From: Clostridium tepidiprofundi DSM 19306
GTDB taxonomy: Bacteria > Bacillota > Clostridia > Clostridiales > Clostridiaceae
Direction: 5' to 3'
DNA length: 64,000 nt
Assembly: GCF_001594005.1 (NCBI RefSeq)
Contig: NZ_LTBA01000006.1
Coordinates: forward strand, 1-64,000
This document shows positions 36,425-45,711 of this stretch, piece after piece (position 1 is the first letter of the stretch; each line of letters starts with the position of its first letter). The translations under genes were made by a program, and so were the position numbers. The notes beneath the pieces are model-generated. The model worked only from the letters and a program-made list of their open reading frames with translations, searched no databases and had not been told where the DNA came from.

Positions 36425-37750
36425 ATGGAAACTTACGAAATTTTGATAATAGGTGGCGGTCCTGCCGCAATAACAATAGTTAAAAATCTTAAGGGCAAAA
36501 AGAAAACTGCTATAATAAGACCAGAAGATCATTCTATGATTTATTGTGCAATGCCTTATGCAATAGAAGGTATTCTATCTTTAGAAAAAACATTGAAAAA
36601 AGATAAACTCGTTACAGATGCTGGTGCAACACTAATAAGAGATAGTGTTACTAAAGTTGATTTTGAATCAAAAACTGTAACAACTGAAAAAGGTAACTCT
36701 TATGGATATGAAAAACTTATTATTTCAACTGGTGCTAATCCTATTTTGCCTCCTATTGAAGGAACAAATCTAAAAAATGTAATGACATTCAAAACTGAAA
36801 GCGATTTAAGATATATTAAAAGCATTGTTGATAATGGATTAAAAGAAGCTGTTGTAATCGGCGCTGGAGCTATAGGAATTGAATTAGCACAAGCACTTAA
36901 CAAAGTCAATGTGAAAACTTACTTAATAGATATGGCTTCTACAATTTTACCAAATATGATGGATGAAGATATGATTGTTTCAGCTCAAAAGCAATTAGCC
37001 GAATCTGGAGTATTGTTGTACTTAGATAATAAAGTATCTTCTTTAAAGGGTTCAAACTACGTTGAAGAAATTATACTCGAAAAAGGTAATATTAAATTTG
37101 AATCTGAACCTTTGGTTGTTTTCGCTGTTGGAATGAAACCAAATATTGATATATTCAAAAATACTAAATTAGAATTATCTAAAAGTGGTATTGTAATAAA
37201 TAACAAAATGGAAACAAATATTCCTGATGTGTATGCTGTTGGTGATTGTACAGAATACAAAAGTGCTATCACAGGTGATGTCATATTAGGTAAACTTGCT
37301 ACAAATGCTGTTCCTATGGGAAGATTATTAGCTAAGAACTTATTAGGAGAAAACAGAACATACTCTGGTTTTTACAATGGAGCTGCAACAAAAGTTGTTG
37401 ATTATTTTGTTGGTAGCACAGGATTATCAGAAAAAGCTGCTAAAGATAAAGGATATGATATTGTAGTTGGAAAAGCAAAATTCACAACTACATTCCCAAT
37501 AATGCCTTTTGCAAAAGACGTTGAAATTAAACTTATAGTTGATAAAAATACAAAGAAAATATTGGGTGGTCAAGTTGTAAGCGGTGAACCTGTTACAGAT
37601 AAAGTTGACCAAATTACTATGGCTGTTCAATTTGGAATAACAATTGATAAGTTGACTCAATTTAGTTATTCTTCTCAACCTTATCAATCATTCTTCCCTG
37701 CTAATAATTTGCTTGTCCATGCTGCAGAACAAATAGTAAGCCAACTGTAA
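36425..37750 (+). CDS. CoA-disulfide-reductase-like FAD/NAD(P)H oxidoreductase
   Basis: Two-dinucleotide-binding flavoprotein of the NADH oxidase / CoA-disulfide reductase group. The FAD-binding ILIIGGGPAAITIVKNL starts at residue 6, the NAD site is AVVIGAGAIGIELAQALN, and the second FAD motif is DVYAVGDCTEY. Cys41 in SMIYCAMPYAIEG is the redox cysteine position of this group. The C-terminal dimerisation domain is present. The substrate (CoA disulfide, polysulfide or oxygen) cannot be read from sequence. AAAGGAGATATG precedes the ATG; the promoter carries a CsoR-like palindrome. Confidence 0.88.
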   Translation: METYEILIIGGGPAAITIVKNLKGKKKTAIIRPEDHSMIYCAMPYAIEGILSLEKTLKKDKLVTDAGATLIRDSVTKVDFESKTVTTEKGNSYGYEKLIISTGANPILPPIEGTNLKNVMTFKTESDLRYIKSIVDNGLKEAVVIGAGAIGIELAQALNKVNVKTYLIDMASTILPNMMDEDMIVSAQKQLAESGVLLYLDNKVSSLKGSNYVEEIILEKGNIKFESEPLVVFAVGMKPNIDIFKNTKLELSKSGIVINNKMETNIPDVYAVGDCTEYKSAITGDVILGKLATNAVPMGRLLAKNLLGENRTYSGFYNGAATKVVDYFVGSTGLSEKAAKDKGYDIVVGKAKFTTTFPIMPFAKDVEIKLIVDKNTKKILGGQVVSGEPVTDKVDQITMAVQFGITIDKLTQFSYSSQPYQSFFPANNLLVHAAEQIVSQL

Positions 37751-38362
37751 GTAGAAGGGACTAGGAGAAAATGTACTAGGGTTGCTCTGACTAGGTCACA
37801 ATATGTTTTGGCGACTAGTGATTGGTGATTAGTGACTTTGTTTAGTCTCCAGTCTCCAATCTCCAGTCTCTAGTACAAATTTGTAACTTGAAAACCAGTA
37901 TCTTATTAGGTACTAGGTACTAGGAGGAAAAAGAAGGTACTAGGGTTGCTCTGACTAGGTCACAATATGTTTTGGCGACTAGTGATTGGTGATTAGTGAC
38001 TTTGTTTAGTCTCCAGTCTCCAATCTCCAGTCTCTAGTACAAATTTGTAACTTGAAAACCAGTATCTTATTAGGTACTAAGTGCTAGGGAAAAAGAAGGT
38101 ACTAGGGTTGCTCTGACTAGGTCACAATATGTTTTGGCGACTAGTGATTGGCGATTAGTGACTTTGTTTTAGTCTCCAATCTCCAATCTCCAGTCTCCAG
38201 TACAAATTTGTAACTTGATAGCCAGTATCTTATTAGGTGCTAGGAAAAACAAGATTGCTAGGTTGCCAGAGGGCTAGACTGCTAGTACAGATTTGACATT
38301 TGTATGCCAGTATCTATTTGAGGTACTAGGTACTAGGTGCTAAAAAAAGGTACTAGGAATTC
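37751..38362 (+). repeat. Tandem array of a 162-bp CTAG-rich repeat (forward)
   Basis: About three good copies (GTTGCTCTGACTAGGTCACA starts near 37781, 37945 and 38107; period 162-164) plus a degenerate fourth. Each unit contains ACTAGTGATTGGTGATTAGT, a CTCCAGTCTCCAATCTCC run, CTAGTACAAATTTG and CAGTATCTTATTAGGTACTA. It is the same sequence as the array at 49490-50515 but in opposite orientation. It shows no coding potential and no spacer-like variable part. Confidence 0.9.
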
Positions 38363-38378
38363 AAAGCCATATACAATC

Positions 38379-38513
38379 TATTTTTTACTTAAAGCAGGAC
38401 TAAAATTTGATGAAGAAGTTTTAAAAAATTTAAAGAATAGTGACCTAAGTGGGCTGGGTTTTAAAAAGGGCAATCGCATCAATATAATACCTATTTATAA
38501 ATTAATTGTATAA
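38379..38513 (+). pseudogene. 3' remnant of an unknown gene
   Basis: An open stretch with no start reads LLKAGLKFDEEVLKNLKNSD, then LSGLGFKKGNRINIIPIYKL, then stop. The composition looks like a real protein tail, and a hairpin (CCTATTTAT ... ATAAATAGG, to about 38550) follows like a terminator. The repeat array adjoins its 5' side, so the gene body seems lost. The family is not recognised. Confidence 0.35.
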
Positions 38514-38644
38514 TTTTCTAATTTGAACACATTTAATTCATAAATAGGTTTATTTATGTTTGCATTGTGTTACTCTTCAAAATATTTAAACAATTAGATG
38601 TAAAAGACCAGAAAAATCATATCAATTTTTTGAAAATGAAGTTC

Positions 38645-39449
38645 TTATTTCATTCCTAGTACCTTCTCTAAATACTTAGTATCTAAAGCACAATTAATCA
38701 TTTTACCTTTAATACCTAACTTTAATGTTTTTTCACCAATTGTTCTTTCGGATTTAATCATAGCTATACTGCTTAAGTTTTTCCACTTATCCTTTTCCTT
38801 TAACCATTCAATATTGTTTTCTATATAACATTCACGTTTTTCTATTCTTCCATGTCCTTTATCATAAGTAACATGATACTTATTTTCATTTTTTAACTTA
38901 TTTTTATCTTCTTTTAAAACAGTTTCTTGAAAATAAAGCTCTACATCATTATGTACAATTTTTCAACTCAAGTAATTTAAGTAGCTCTGGAATTGCTATT
39001 ATCTCATTTGATTTTTCATCAACTTTAATTTGTCCTAGTGCTAAAGAATTTAGGTTTGACCAGGCACTAACTACATGAATTGGTTTCTTTTCATTTATTT
39101 TATCGTGTGATCTTCTTAATGTTTTTCCATCTAATGCTACAATATCTTTGTCTATAAACTCACGTATACCATTGACCCAATCTATAAATGTCTTGTGGAA
39201 CTCCTTAGGGTTTATATTTGAAAATACTCTTCCAAATGTATCATGTGATGGTATTCCGTTAGGCAATTCTAAAAATGTTTTAAGCCATTCTTTTTTAGCA
39301 TTTCCGAATTGTTCTATATACTTCCAGCCCTCGCAACCACATAATGTTTCTAGTACTGCAATTACCAATATATCTATTAATTTATGATCTATTGCATTAC
39401 CTTTTCTATAATCTTTTACTTCTTCTAAATTTTCTACTAAACTTTTCAT
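38645..39449 (-). pseudogene. ISAs1-family transposase, disrupted
   Basis: The first 166 residues from 39449 match the ISAs1 N-terminus (MKSLVENLEEVKDYRKGNAI; IVALDGKTLRRSHDK; HVVSAWSNLNSLALGQIKVD). Then a stop and frame change occur at KNCT, where the segment with the usual DAMGCQ would follow. A second frame continues (NDVELYFQETVLKEDKNKL; DKGHGRIEKRECYI) and ends near 38645 without the HWGIEN/LDVxFKED block. It has an internal deletion, a frameshift and a lost C-terminus, so it is inactive. Confidence 0.85.
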
Positions 39450-39564
39450 GATAATATTTCTCCTTTTGTCAGATATGCTTTCAATATTATCATAATATTT
39501 ATTTGTTTGTCACCAAGATATGATTATTTTTGACGTGTTTTTATTTCATTGATATGAATTACTC

Positions 39565-39843
39565 TTACATAATATCTCTAAAGCCCTTGACTGTAAAGGG
39601 TTTTAGATTAACATTTCGTATGCGATTGCCCTTGTATTTTGGCCTAATTCTATTGCCTATAAAGTTCTCATCGTCTCTATATTCCAATCCAAAACACGCA
39701 GCAGACATTAATGAGCTCATAATGCCATACTTTTCACATATTAAAGACAACGATGAATGAATGCAATCAAAGTTTGATTTTTTATGCTTTATCACAAAAC
39801 TCTCCACTATAAACGCACCTTTCACTTTTATACTCATAAACAT
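39565..39843 (-). pseudogene. Possible remnant of a BtrH_N-like gene
   Basis: An open frame of 92 residues contains NFDCIHSSLSLICEKYGIMS and then SAACFGLEYRDDENFIGNRI. The Cys-Ile-x-Ser pattern with a following CFGL resembles the N-terminus of butirosin BtrH-like peptidase-fold proteins found in peptide-maturation clusters. It ends quickly in a repeated GNRIR motif, so it is at most a fragment. The family call is weak. The rest of 39450-40265 shows nothing recognisable. Confidence 0.3.
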
Positions 39844-40265
39844 TTCTGTTTAATCTATAATTTAAATTAACATTGATATCCATTAATTTTTCATATACTG
39901 TGTTCTCTTATAATCTGGTAATAAAGAAAATATCTTTATTAATTTTAATAATCATTCATATTTAAATTAAAACGTGTGGGATATTAAGGTAAAACGCCTT
40001 AAATAATAGTTACTTTTGCCTAAATACTCTAATAGTATTTACTTATACTATTAACTTAATTATTAATAAATGTGCGTACTATTGCATGAATCCTTTTTAT
40101 TAGGTCATTTATCGCAATCTGATTTTATAAAAGGGAATTATACTTGCATTGTTTCTTAACTTTCTATATCATATGTCGATTGTAATGAATTCGTGGATAT
40201 AGTATTGCCAGCATAATCCTTAAACCAAAAATTCCACAAAAATTTTCTAATATACTAATATCAGT

Positions 40266-41066
40266 TTATAATTTCTTTGCAATAAAAATACCATATTCCT
40301 TTTTGATTTTTATGATACTCTCAGCATTCCTATGTTTATCATAAAAAGCTATCATATTTGGTCGATGACTAATATCCAAATTTGCCATAGATGCCATAGA
40401 ATATATATAATCAACCAGATCCTCCGTATTACTTACTTCAAAAGAATCTTCATAATCTATCCGCTTTACTGTCGGAAAAAATGTAGATAAAGTTTTTTTA
40501 CCATTTTGTAAGGTAAATGAGATGTTACCTATGTCATTCGTGGTTAATTCCATCTCCCTAAGCGTTGAATTTATATATTTGGAAAATCCATTTTCACCAA
40601 ATGTCGCTGCATAAAAAACTCCATTTTTCTTTAAAACACGCCATATTTCTGATATAGCTTTCTTCAAATCTGGAACATGATACAGCATAGAATTAGCAAT
40701 AACTATGTCAAATGTCTCCTCTAAAAACGGAATATTTTGAGCATCAATTTTCATTATCTCTACTCTTTTTTGATTAAAATATCTATCTTGCATATATGTG
40801 ATCATTCCATCTGAGAAATCAGACAAAACTAGCGAAGAATTTTTTCCAATGTATTCTATTCTTCCATCCCATAAATCACCCTTTCCACTACCTAGTTCCA
40901 GAATTCTACATCCATTAAAAAACATATACTTTTCAAACATCCATTCAGTAAAGCCTTGTTTATTTGTACTATACTTTTCATGAAATGTTTTGTGTATATC
41001 TAGCTTAGAAGTATCTTTATACTGTCTCTTAAGAATTTCATTATCTCTCATTTTACTATAATCCAT
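40266..41066 (-). CDS. Class I SAM-dependent methyltransferase
   Basis: Methyltransferase_11-type protein of 266 residues. The SAM motif I is RILELGSGKGDLWDGRIEYI (about 52-71); motif IV-like FDIVIANSMLYHVPDLKKAI and motif VI-like WRVLKKNGVFYAATFGENGF follow. The substrate is unknown. GAGGTGG precedes the ATG. It stands alone in a remnant-rich region with long flanking gaps, suggesting a transferred cargo gene. Confidence 0.85.
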   Translation of the reverse strand: MDYSKMRDNEILKRQYKDTSKLDIHKTFHEKYSTNKQGFTEWMFEKYMFFNGCRILELGSGKGDLWDGRIEYIGKNSSLVLSDFSDGMITYMQDRYFNQKRVEIMKIDAQNIPFLEETFDIVIANSMLYHVPDLKKAISEIWRVLKKNGVFYAATFGENGFSKYINSTLREMELTTNDIGNISFTLQNGKKTLSTFFPTVKRIDYEDSFEVSNTEDLVDYIYSMASMANLDISHRPNMIAFYDKHRNAESIIKIKKEYGIFIAKKL

Positions 41067-41345
41067 TATCTTTATCCCACCTCTTTAAAATTTCTATGTA
41101 CATTGCAACTTAATTGCAAATAATTTCTTATAATCAATCACTCTCATATAATTTTCATTTCACTTATATTGTAAATTTTTTTCGTTTAATATTAGTAAAC
41201 TAAGTTTCAAACAGTTAACTCACGCCTCACTATTTCAGCTAACATTATTGTTATAAGACAGCCTAAATAGCAACATGTAAGACAAGAAAGTTTGCAGCAA
41301 ATATAGTACTTTGGTCATAAAAATTTGCAGTTATTAAAAGCATCA

Positions 41346-41452
41346 TAGATTGGCAATAAAATTACCAATCTATGTAAGGCACCTTATGTAAGGCACCTGA
41401 CCCCTTTCAAAAATTGGAAATGAAATAAACAATTTTTGTTGCTTTTTTTACT
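41346..41452. repeat. REP-like element, left of the HEPN-like gene
   Basis: The stretch has a hairpin TAGATTGG...CCAATCTA (41346-41372), then GTAAGGCACC repeated and GTAAGGCACCTGACCCCT (41388-41405), then a CAAAAATTGG...CAATTTTTGTTGC hairpin. A related unit with the central word inverted lies at 43000-43070. Words of the CAGGCACC/GGTGCCTG type are familiar from REP elements mobilised by RAYT-type transposases; no such transposase is in the window. Confidence 0.5.
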
Positions 41453-41540
41453 TATAATCATTCATAAAGTTATCCTACCTTTCTTGAATAAACTAAAAAC
41501 AGAATCATCGTATTGGTTCCTATCACCGCTTAAAAAATTA

Positions 41541-42455
41541 CTATTTATTTTTCGAATAAACCCAAAACAGAATACTATCTGTTAGTCTTAAACAAAACAA
41601 CGCATCTTCAACTGTTGGCAATTCAATAGTATTCTCATTCCTATGGGTCCCATAATCAGACATCATCGAGTAAATCATATAAATTGTCTTTGTCTTAGTC
41701 AGCTTTCCATCTTTATTTTCATTGAAAAAATCTGCTAAATCTTCTTTTTTCAGATCTGACTTAAGTGCCCTATCCAAGTCAGCGACTGATGCAGTTGCAT
41801 TGTCTCCGCTAGTATTAAAGACACCCCTCATCCACTTTGCGAAATTTTCACTCCCCTTATATTTTGAAAATATACTTACAATACATGTCCTACATGATTC
41901 AATACAAGCCCCTGAATGGCCTTGTGTATAAGCATCAATTGCAGATTTGTAAGCATCATATACTTCTATATGGTTACTTTTTATCCATGACTCAACAGAA
42001 AACATCTCACTTACTCTGGCAAAATCACTTTCCATGCAAGCAGAAACTTTAACTTTATTACATTCAATGGCTATACTTAACCCTAAAATCTTGTATAGTT
42101 TAGCTAACTCTTCAAAGTCTTGATCGCTATATTCAGAAATATATCTTACATTAAAAGATTTAGTTATTTCTTTTAGAAGATTAATAATATCCTCACGCCT
42201 TTTTTCCTTATATAAATCCGAAAAAATACTATCTAAACCTAGAAATACATCGTATTCCTCGTTATCATTCTCAAATTTCTGCGCATAGCCTTGATTGTAG
42301 AAACACGGCACTAGGTAGTCTATATATTTTTTGTAAAGATCATTAAGTCCTACACATTTTAATCTTGACTTAAATTCTGAATTTTTCCTTATAAAAAAGC
42401 CTGGTCTGCTAACAATTTCTGCAATTTTTGAAAGAATTATTTCTTTATCATCCAT
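41541..42455 (-). CDS. HEPN-like / abortive-infection-like protein
   Basis: A 304-residue soluble helical protein. The C-terminal region, MSDYGTHRNENTIELPTVEDALFCLRLTDSIL (split here by two natural turns near TIEL), has the layout of HEPN-fold domains in abortive-infection and RiboL-like proteins: Arg/His pair, then a DAL-xxxRL helix. The middle repeats Cys (GACIESCRTCIVSIFSKY). A defence role is an inference from fold-like motifs and from the dead DUF262 gene beside it. The ATG at 42455 follows GGGGTGA; a longer frame begins at 42479. Confidence 0.6.
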   Translation of the reverse strand: MDDKEIILSKIAEIVSRPGFFIRKNSEFKSRLKCVGLNDLYKKYIDYLVPCFYNQGYAQKFENDNEEYDVFLGLDSIFSDLYKEKRREDIINLLKEITKSFNVRYISEYSDQDFEELAKLYKILGLSIAIECNKVKVSACMESDFARVSEMFSVESWIKSNHIEVYDAYKSAIDAYTQGHSGACIESCRTCIVSIFSKYKGSENFAKWMRGVFNTSGDNATASVADLDRALKSDLKKEDLADFFNENKDGKLTKTKTIYMIYSMMSDYGTHRNENTIELPTVEDALFCLRLTDSILFWVYSKNK

Positions 42456-42581
42456 TTTTTCACCCCATCTAATATTCAAATATTTATTGCTTTTTCAAAG
42501 TTGGTAAAAGCGACACTAACTACTCTTACCAATAATCATTATCACCTTCCATATCATGAAGCCAATAATCCATAAACAGTA

Positions 42582-42935
42582 TCATCCCAACAACTCACGT
42601 ATCTTTTCCGTAAGTATGAATTTTCTTGTCTCATAGAATTTTTCAAAGTTTTCTATTTCAAGTGATTCGCCTTGCGGAATCATAGCCTGTTTACAAAATT
42701 CAACCTTTTGCTCGTCATTCATATAATTATAATAATCCACGAGGCCATATCATTTTTATTACCATTACTTCTACCTTCAAGTAAATGTAAACTAGGTAGA
42801 CAATTACGCATTCCACGCCATCTTTTCCACTCTTCCATGCTAACAGTTATCGGTTTGCTGACATTAAATCTGTTGTCTGGATGTAAATGATCTTGCTTCT
42901 TTTTGATGAACTCTGTATAATAAGCAATCTGTACA
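42582..42935 (-). pseudogene. DUF262 / GmrSD-type protein, C-terminal remnant
   Basis: Two frames joined by one shift give DNRFNVSKPITVSMEEWKRW, NCLPSLHLLEGRSNGNKNDM, then DYYNYMNDEQKVEF and NFEKFYETRKFILTEKIREL before the stop. LLEG-x-x-NxxKND and NFEEFYEKRKxLLxxKL are the end of DUF262/DUF1524 proteins, which include the GmrSD restriction enzymes acting on modified DNA. The N-terminal part is lost and the frame is broken, so it is dead. Confidence 0.6.
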
Positions 42936-42999
42936 TCATAACTACTAGCTATTCATCGCTATCAGTAGAAACACGCCAATAGCTACAAAGATTGTTCGT

Positions 43000-43070
43000 T
43001 TCACTTCCAATCTTTGTAAGAGGTCAGGCACCTTACAAAAACTGGACTGCAGTTTTTGTTGCTAAAAGTT
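43000..43070. repeat. REP-like element, right of the DUF262 remnant
   Basis: Contains AGGTCAGGCACCTTAC (43021-43036) and a CAAAAACTGGACTGCAGTTTTTG hairpin followed by TTGC. It mirrors the word at 41388-41405 in inverted orientation. The two copies bracket the HEPN-like gene and the DUF262 remnant. Confidence 0.5.
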
Positions 43071-43169
43071 AAAAAATACTTCCTTATCTATTTTCAAAAT
43101 ATCACCCACCTCGCACTTGCATAGACTTCTATCTAATTATATTTAAGTTTATAACAATTATATAAATAT

Positions 43170-43735
43170 CCATATTTATAGTTTTTCAATAATTCTTTTA
43201 AACAACTCTTCTTCATTATGTATTAGAATATTGATTTTATTATAAATAGCATTTAAATTATCTTCTTTTTTAGAATAAGCGCTTTAACAATTAAAAAGCT
43301 TAATTTATACCATTCCTTTAATAAAATTTCTGATTTTCTATAAGATATAAAAATTCATTGTTTCTATCTTCAGCACTAAGTCTCATCAAACTTTTGTTTA
43401 ATAGCTTTCTACTTGTAAATACTTCAAAAACTTTAAGTCTATAATTTAAATCAATCATTTTTTCTTTATAGTATTCTTTATAAATATCTATTAAATTAGG
43501 AATATAATTATTAACATTCTTAATACATCAATACCGATATAAGTTTCCCTTGTCCCCCCATTTTAATACCACTTTCATCTATATTATTATTAGAGTGGAT
43601 ATCTAAAATAAAATAATTATTATATACTTTTTTCCATCCGCTATATATTACTTCTTCATCTAACCAATTATGATATAGTTCTGATAGAAAATTTGGTATA
43701 ATACCATTACTTAGGCAATTTAAAATAAATAACAA
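43170..43735 (-). pseudogene. Decayed gene, family unknown
   Basis: Separate minus-strand frames read PNFLSELYHNWLDEEVIYSG, then NYIPNLIDIYKEYYKEKMID with YRLKVFEVFTSRKLLNKSLM, then NAIYNKINILIHNEEELFKR. They look like consecutive parts of one helical protein interrupted by several stops and shifts. I cannot name the family. The 5' end touches a half copy of the palindromic element at 43713. Confidence 0.45.
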
Positions 43736-43739
43736 GTCA
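43713..43739. repeat. Half copy of the MITE-like palindrome arm
   Basis: AGGCAATTTAAAATAAATAA followed by CAAGTCA matches the outer arm of the 28322-28481 element (AGGCATTTGAAAGAAAATAA...CAAGTCA). The rest of the element is not seen. Confidence 0.45.
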
Positions 43740-43954
43740 ATTTTAAATTGCTATCATTTATTTTAAATTATACCATTTTACTTATAATTTATAAATTGAT
43801 ATTTAACATAATTACACATAAATGTAACTTTGAAATTAATTTCAACTGAATTTAAGTATAATTCCCCCTTTCCCCAAAAATAATTTCCTATGGTTTATTT
43901 TACAATAAAACCACCTTTTTACATTTGCTTGGTGTCAATGTAACAAACCACTTT

Positions 43955-44543
43955 CCAATTTTGCAGAAAGTTCCATCATTCTTAAAATGTTATCATGGTT
44001 TTTAATTTCATTATGAATTTATTTGAGATTATCAAAAATTGCATCTGTTTCTGGTATTTTCTTTAAAGGTTTTGTTTTTTGTACCTTTCTAAGTGTATAT
44101 CTCAATGCATTAATTTTATTGTTTAGTGTCTGATTTGTTGGCAATTCTTCATCACAATATTTTTTCTGTACAATAAGTTGCTTCCTTATTTCTGCAACTG
44201 AAAGTCTTGTATATAGCCTTGCTGTTTTGAAACTAGGGTCTGTTTGACTTTGAAAATCTACTATCTCTTTTATATCTATCAATAGATTAGTAAGCTTTTC
44301 TTCAATTGGCTTACGCCCTCTCTCATTGAACTTATCAACTATTTTCTGTTTACTTTTTAACTCAAAAGTTCCCTTTCTTATAGTGTCCCTACTAACTCTA
44401 AATTCTTTAGCAATAAATGATTGTCCACCTTTTCCTTTCATTTTAGATAATTCTGCTAATACTATTCTTTTATCTGAACCTTTCAGTTTATTTACGCTTT
44501 TTATAAAAATATTTTTGCATTTTCCAAATAAATTATGTATCAT
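43955..44543 (-). pseudogene. ISAzo13-family transposase, N-terminal part
   Basis: The 174-residue open part has the ISAzo13-type start (DKRIVLAELSKMKGKGGQSF, then IAKEFRVSRDTIRKG, a helix-turn-helix; later GRKPIEEKL and DPSFKTARLYTRLSVAEIR). At 44019 an in-frame TAA interrupts it, but the same frame continues with IHNEIKNHDNILRM, which is where the family has EIH...NVLRISIDTKA. The catalytic C-terminus is deleted, so the element is dead. Confidence 0.75.
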
Positions 44544-44640
44544 GTTATTAATATCCCTTTTGTGTTTATTTTTGTTTTCTAGTGATTACAATTAAAACAC
44601 ATTTTGAAGGGATATTTTTATTTTTCTGAAAATCGACTTG

Positions 44641-45516
44641 TTATTTTTTTGTTATAGCCCTACTCGCAGACATCAGCATAACTATAGCAGTATAAAGGAT
44701 TACACAAATCACTATCCACTTCAATACCTCTAAAGGAAGTGATTTAACAATGTATGCTGCTATGATTACACCTACACTACCTCCTATTGTAATTGCCATT
44801 GAAGCCTTCCTATCATATGCACCTTCCTTAATAAATTTGACTGATGCAACAGGCATTAAAAATGCACATGAACCCATCATTATTGGAAAAGCAGCCTTTG
44901 GAGACATTCCTAAAAAGAATATCAATGCCATGCATGGAGCATATAGTCCTATACCAGCAGTCATTAGTGAACCTAATACAAAATTTGCAATAACTGCAAA
45001 TACTAGCTTACCTCCAGTTAGTCCAATTGAATTTCCGCCGCTTGGAAACCACCCCATTTCACTTGCAAACATTAAGAATGCGGTTGCAAGTAGTGCTATC
45101 CCCATTACAACTTGTATTTTCCTTTCAGGTAATCTTGCAACAATACCAGCACCTATCCAAGCACCTAATACAGCCGCTACTAACATTGCAACTAATGTTA
45201 CTGCTTCGACTTTTATAACTCTCATAAATATAAATGCTTCCATTATAACTGGAATTGTACAAGATACATTTAATGTCCCTGGTATAACTCTATCATGCGT
45301 TTGTTTAAATCCTTTTAAAAGTGCCGTAGTTGGTGCGAAAGAACCAATTCCTAATGTATCAAAAAAATTTGTTATAAAGCCTATAACACCGGTTTTAATC
45401 CATGAGTTGTCCTCAAGTCTATTTTTATGTTTCATAAAGTCTCTAATAAATATACTAGCAAACCACAAAGTCAATATTCCTAAAATAAACATCAATACAG
45501 TAATCAAAGTATTCAA
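44641..45516 (-). CDS. TSUP family transporter (TauE/SafE-like)
   Basis: Integral membrane protein of 291 residues with about eight hydrophobic segments in two halves. NFFDTLGIGSFAPTTALLKG in the first half and GLYAPCMALIFFLGMSPKAA in the second are typical TSUP repeats. Members export sulfite, sulfoacetate or related anions; the substrate here is unknown. It appears to start at TTG near a poor ribosome site, so the start is uncertain. It is unlinked to other sulfur genes nearby. Confidence 0.82.
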   Translation of the reverse strand: MNTLITVLMFILGILTLWFASIFIRDFMKHKNRLEDNSWIKTGVIGFITNFFDTLGIGSFAPTTALLKGFKQTHDRVIPGTLNVSCTIPVIMEAFIFMRVIKVEAVTLVAMLVAAVLGAWIGAGIVARLPERKIQVVMGIALLATAFLMFASEMGWFPSGGNSIGLTGGKLVFAVIANFVLGSLMTAGIGLYAPCMALIFFLGMSPKAAFPIMMGSCAFLMPVASVKFIKEGAYDRKASMAITIGGSVGVIIAAYIVKSLPLEVLKWIVICVILYTAIVMLMSASRAITKK

Positions 45517-45636
45517 CCCACTTTCTTCTTTTGTTTTGTATAAAGCACTTCTACAATAGTATTTGCAATGTAGTGAATATTAAAACCTATTTGTTCGATA
45601 TTAATACTATTCTGAAAAAATCATTGTTTTTTATAT

Positions 45637-45669
45637 AAAAAAAGAGTCCACTAAAAGTAGGCTCTTTTT
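45637..45669 (-). terminator. Terminator after the metal-binding lipoprotein gene
   Basis: On the minus strand AAAAAGAGCCTAC-TTTTA-GTGGACTCTTTTTTT forms a stem with one mismatch and a T run. Confidence 0.8.
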
Positions 45670-45711
45670 ATTCTCTTAAACAAATTTTCTTTAATTCTTG
45701 TTATAGCGTTA

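Noticed and set aside
37751-38362. CRISPR-like array
   Set aside because: The unit is about 162 bp and repeats without variable spacers, and no cas gene is nearby.
38379-44543. Integrated prophage or ICE
   Set aside because: No integrase, att-site pair, structural or conjugation gene was found; only transposase remnants and scattered cargo.
44750-45559. Large plus-strand open frame (269 residues) opposite the TSUP gene
   Set aside because: It is antisense to a membrane protein with clear family motifs, and has no start signal.
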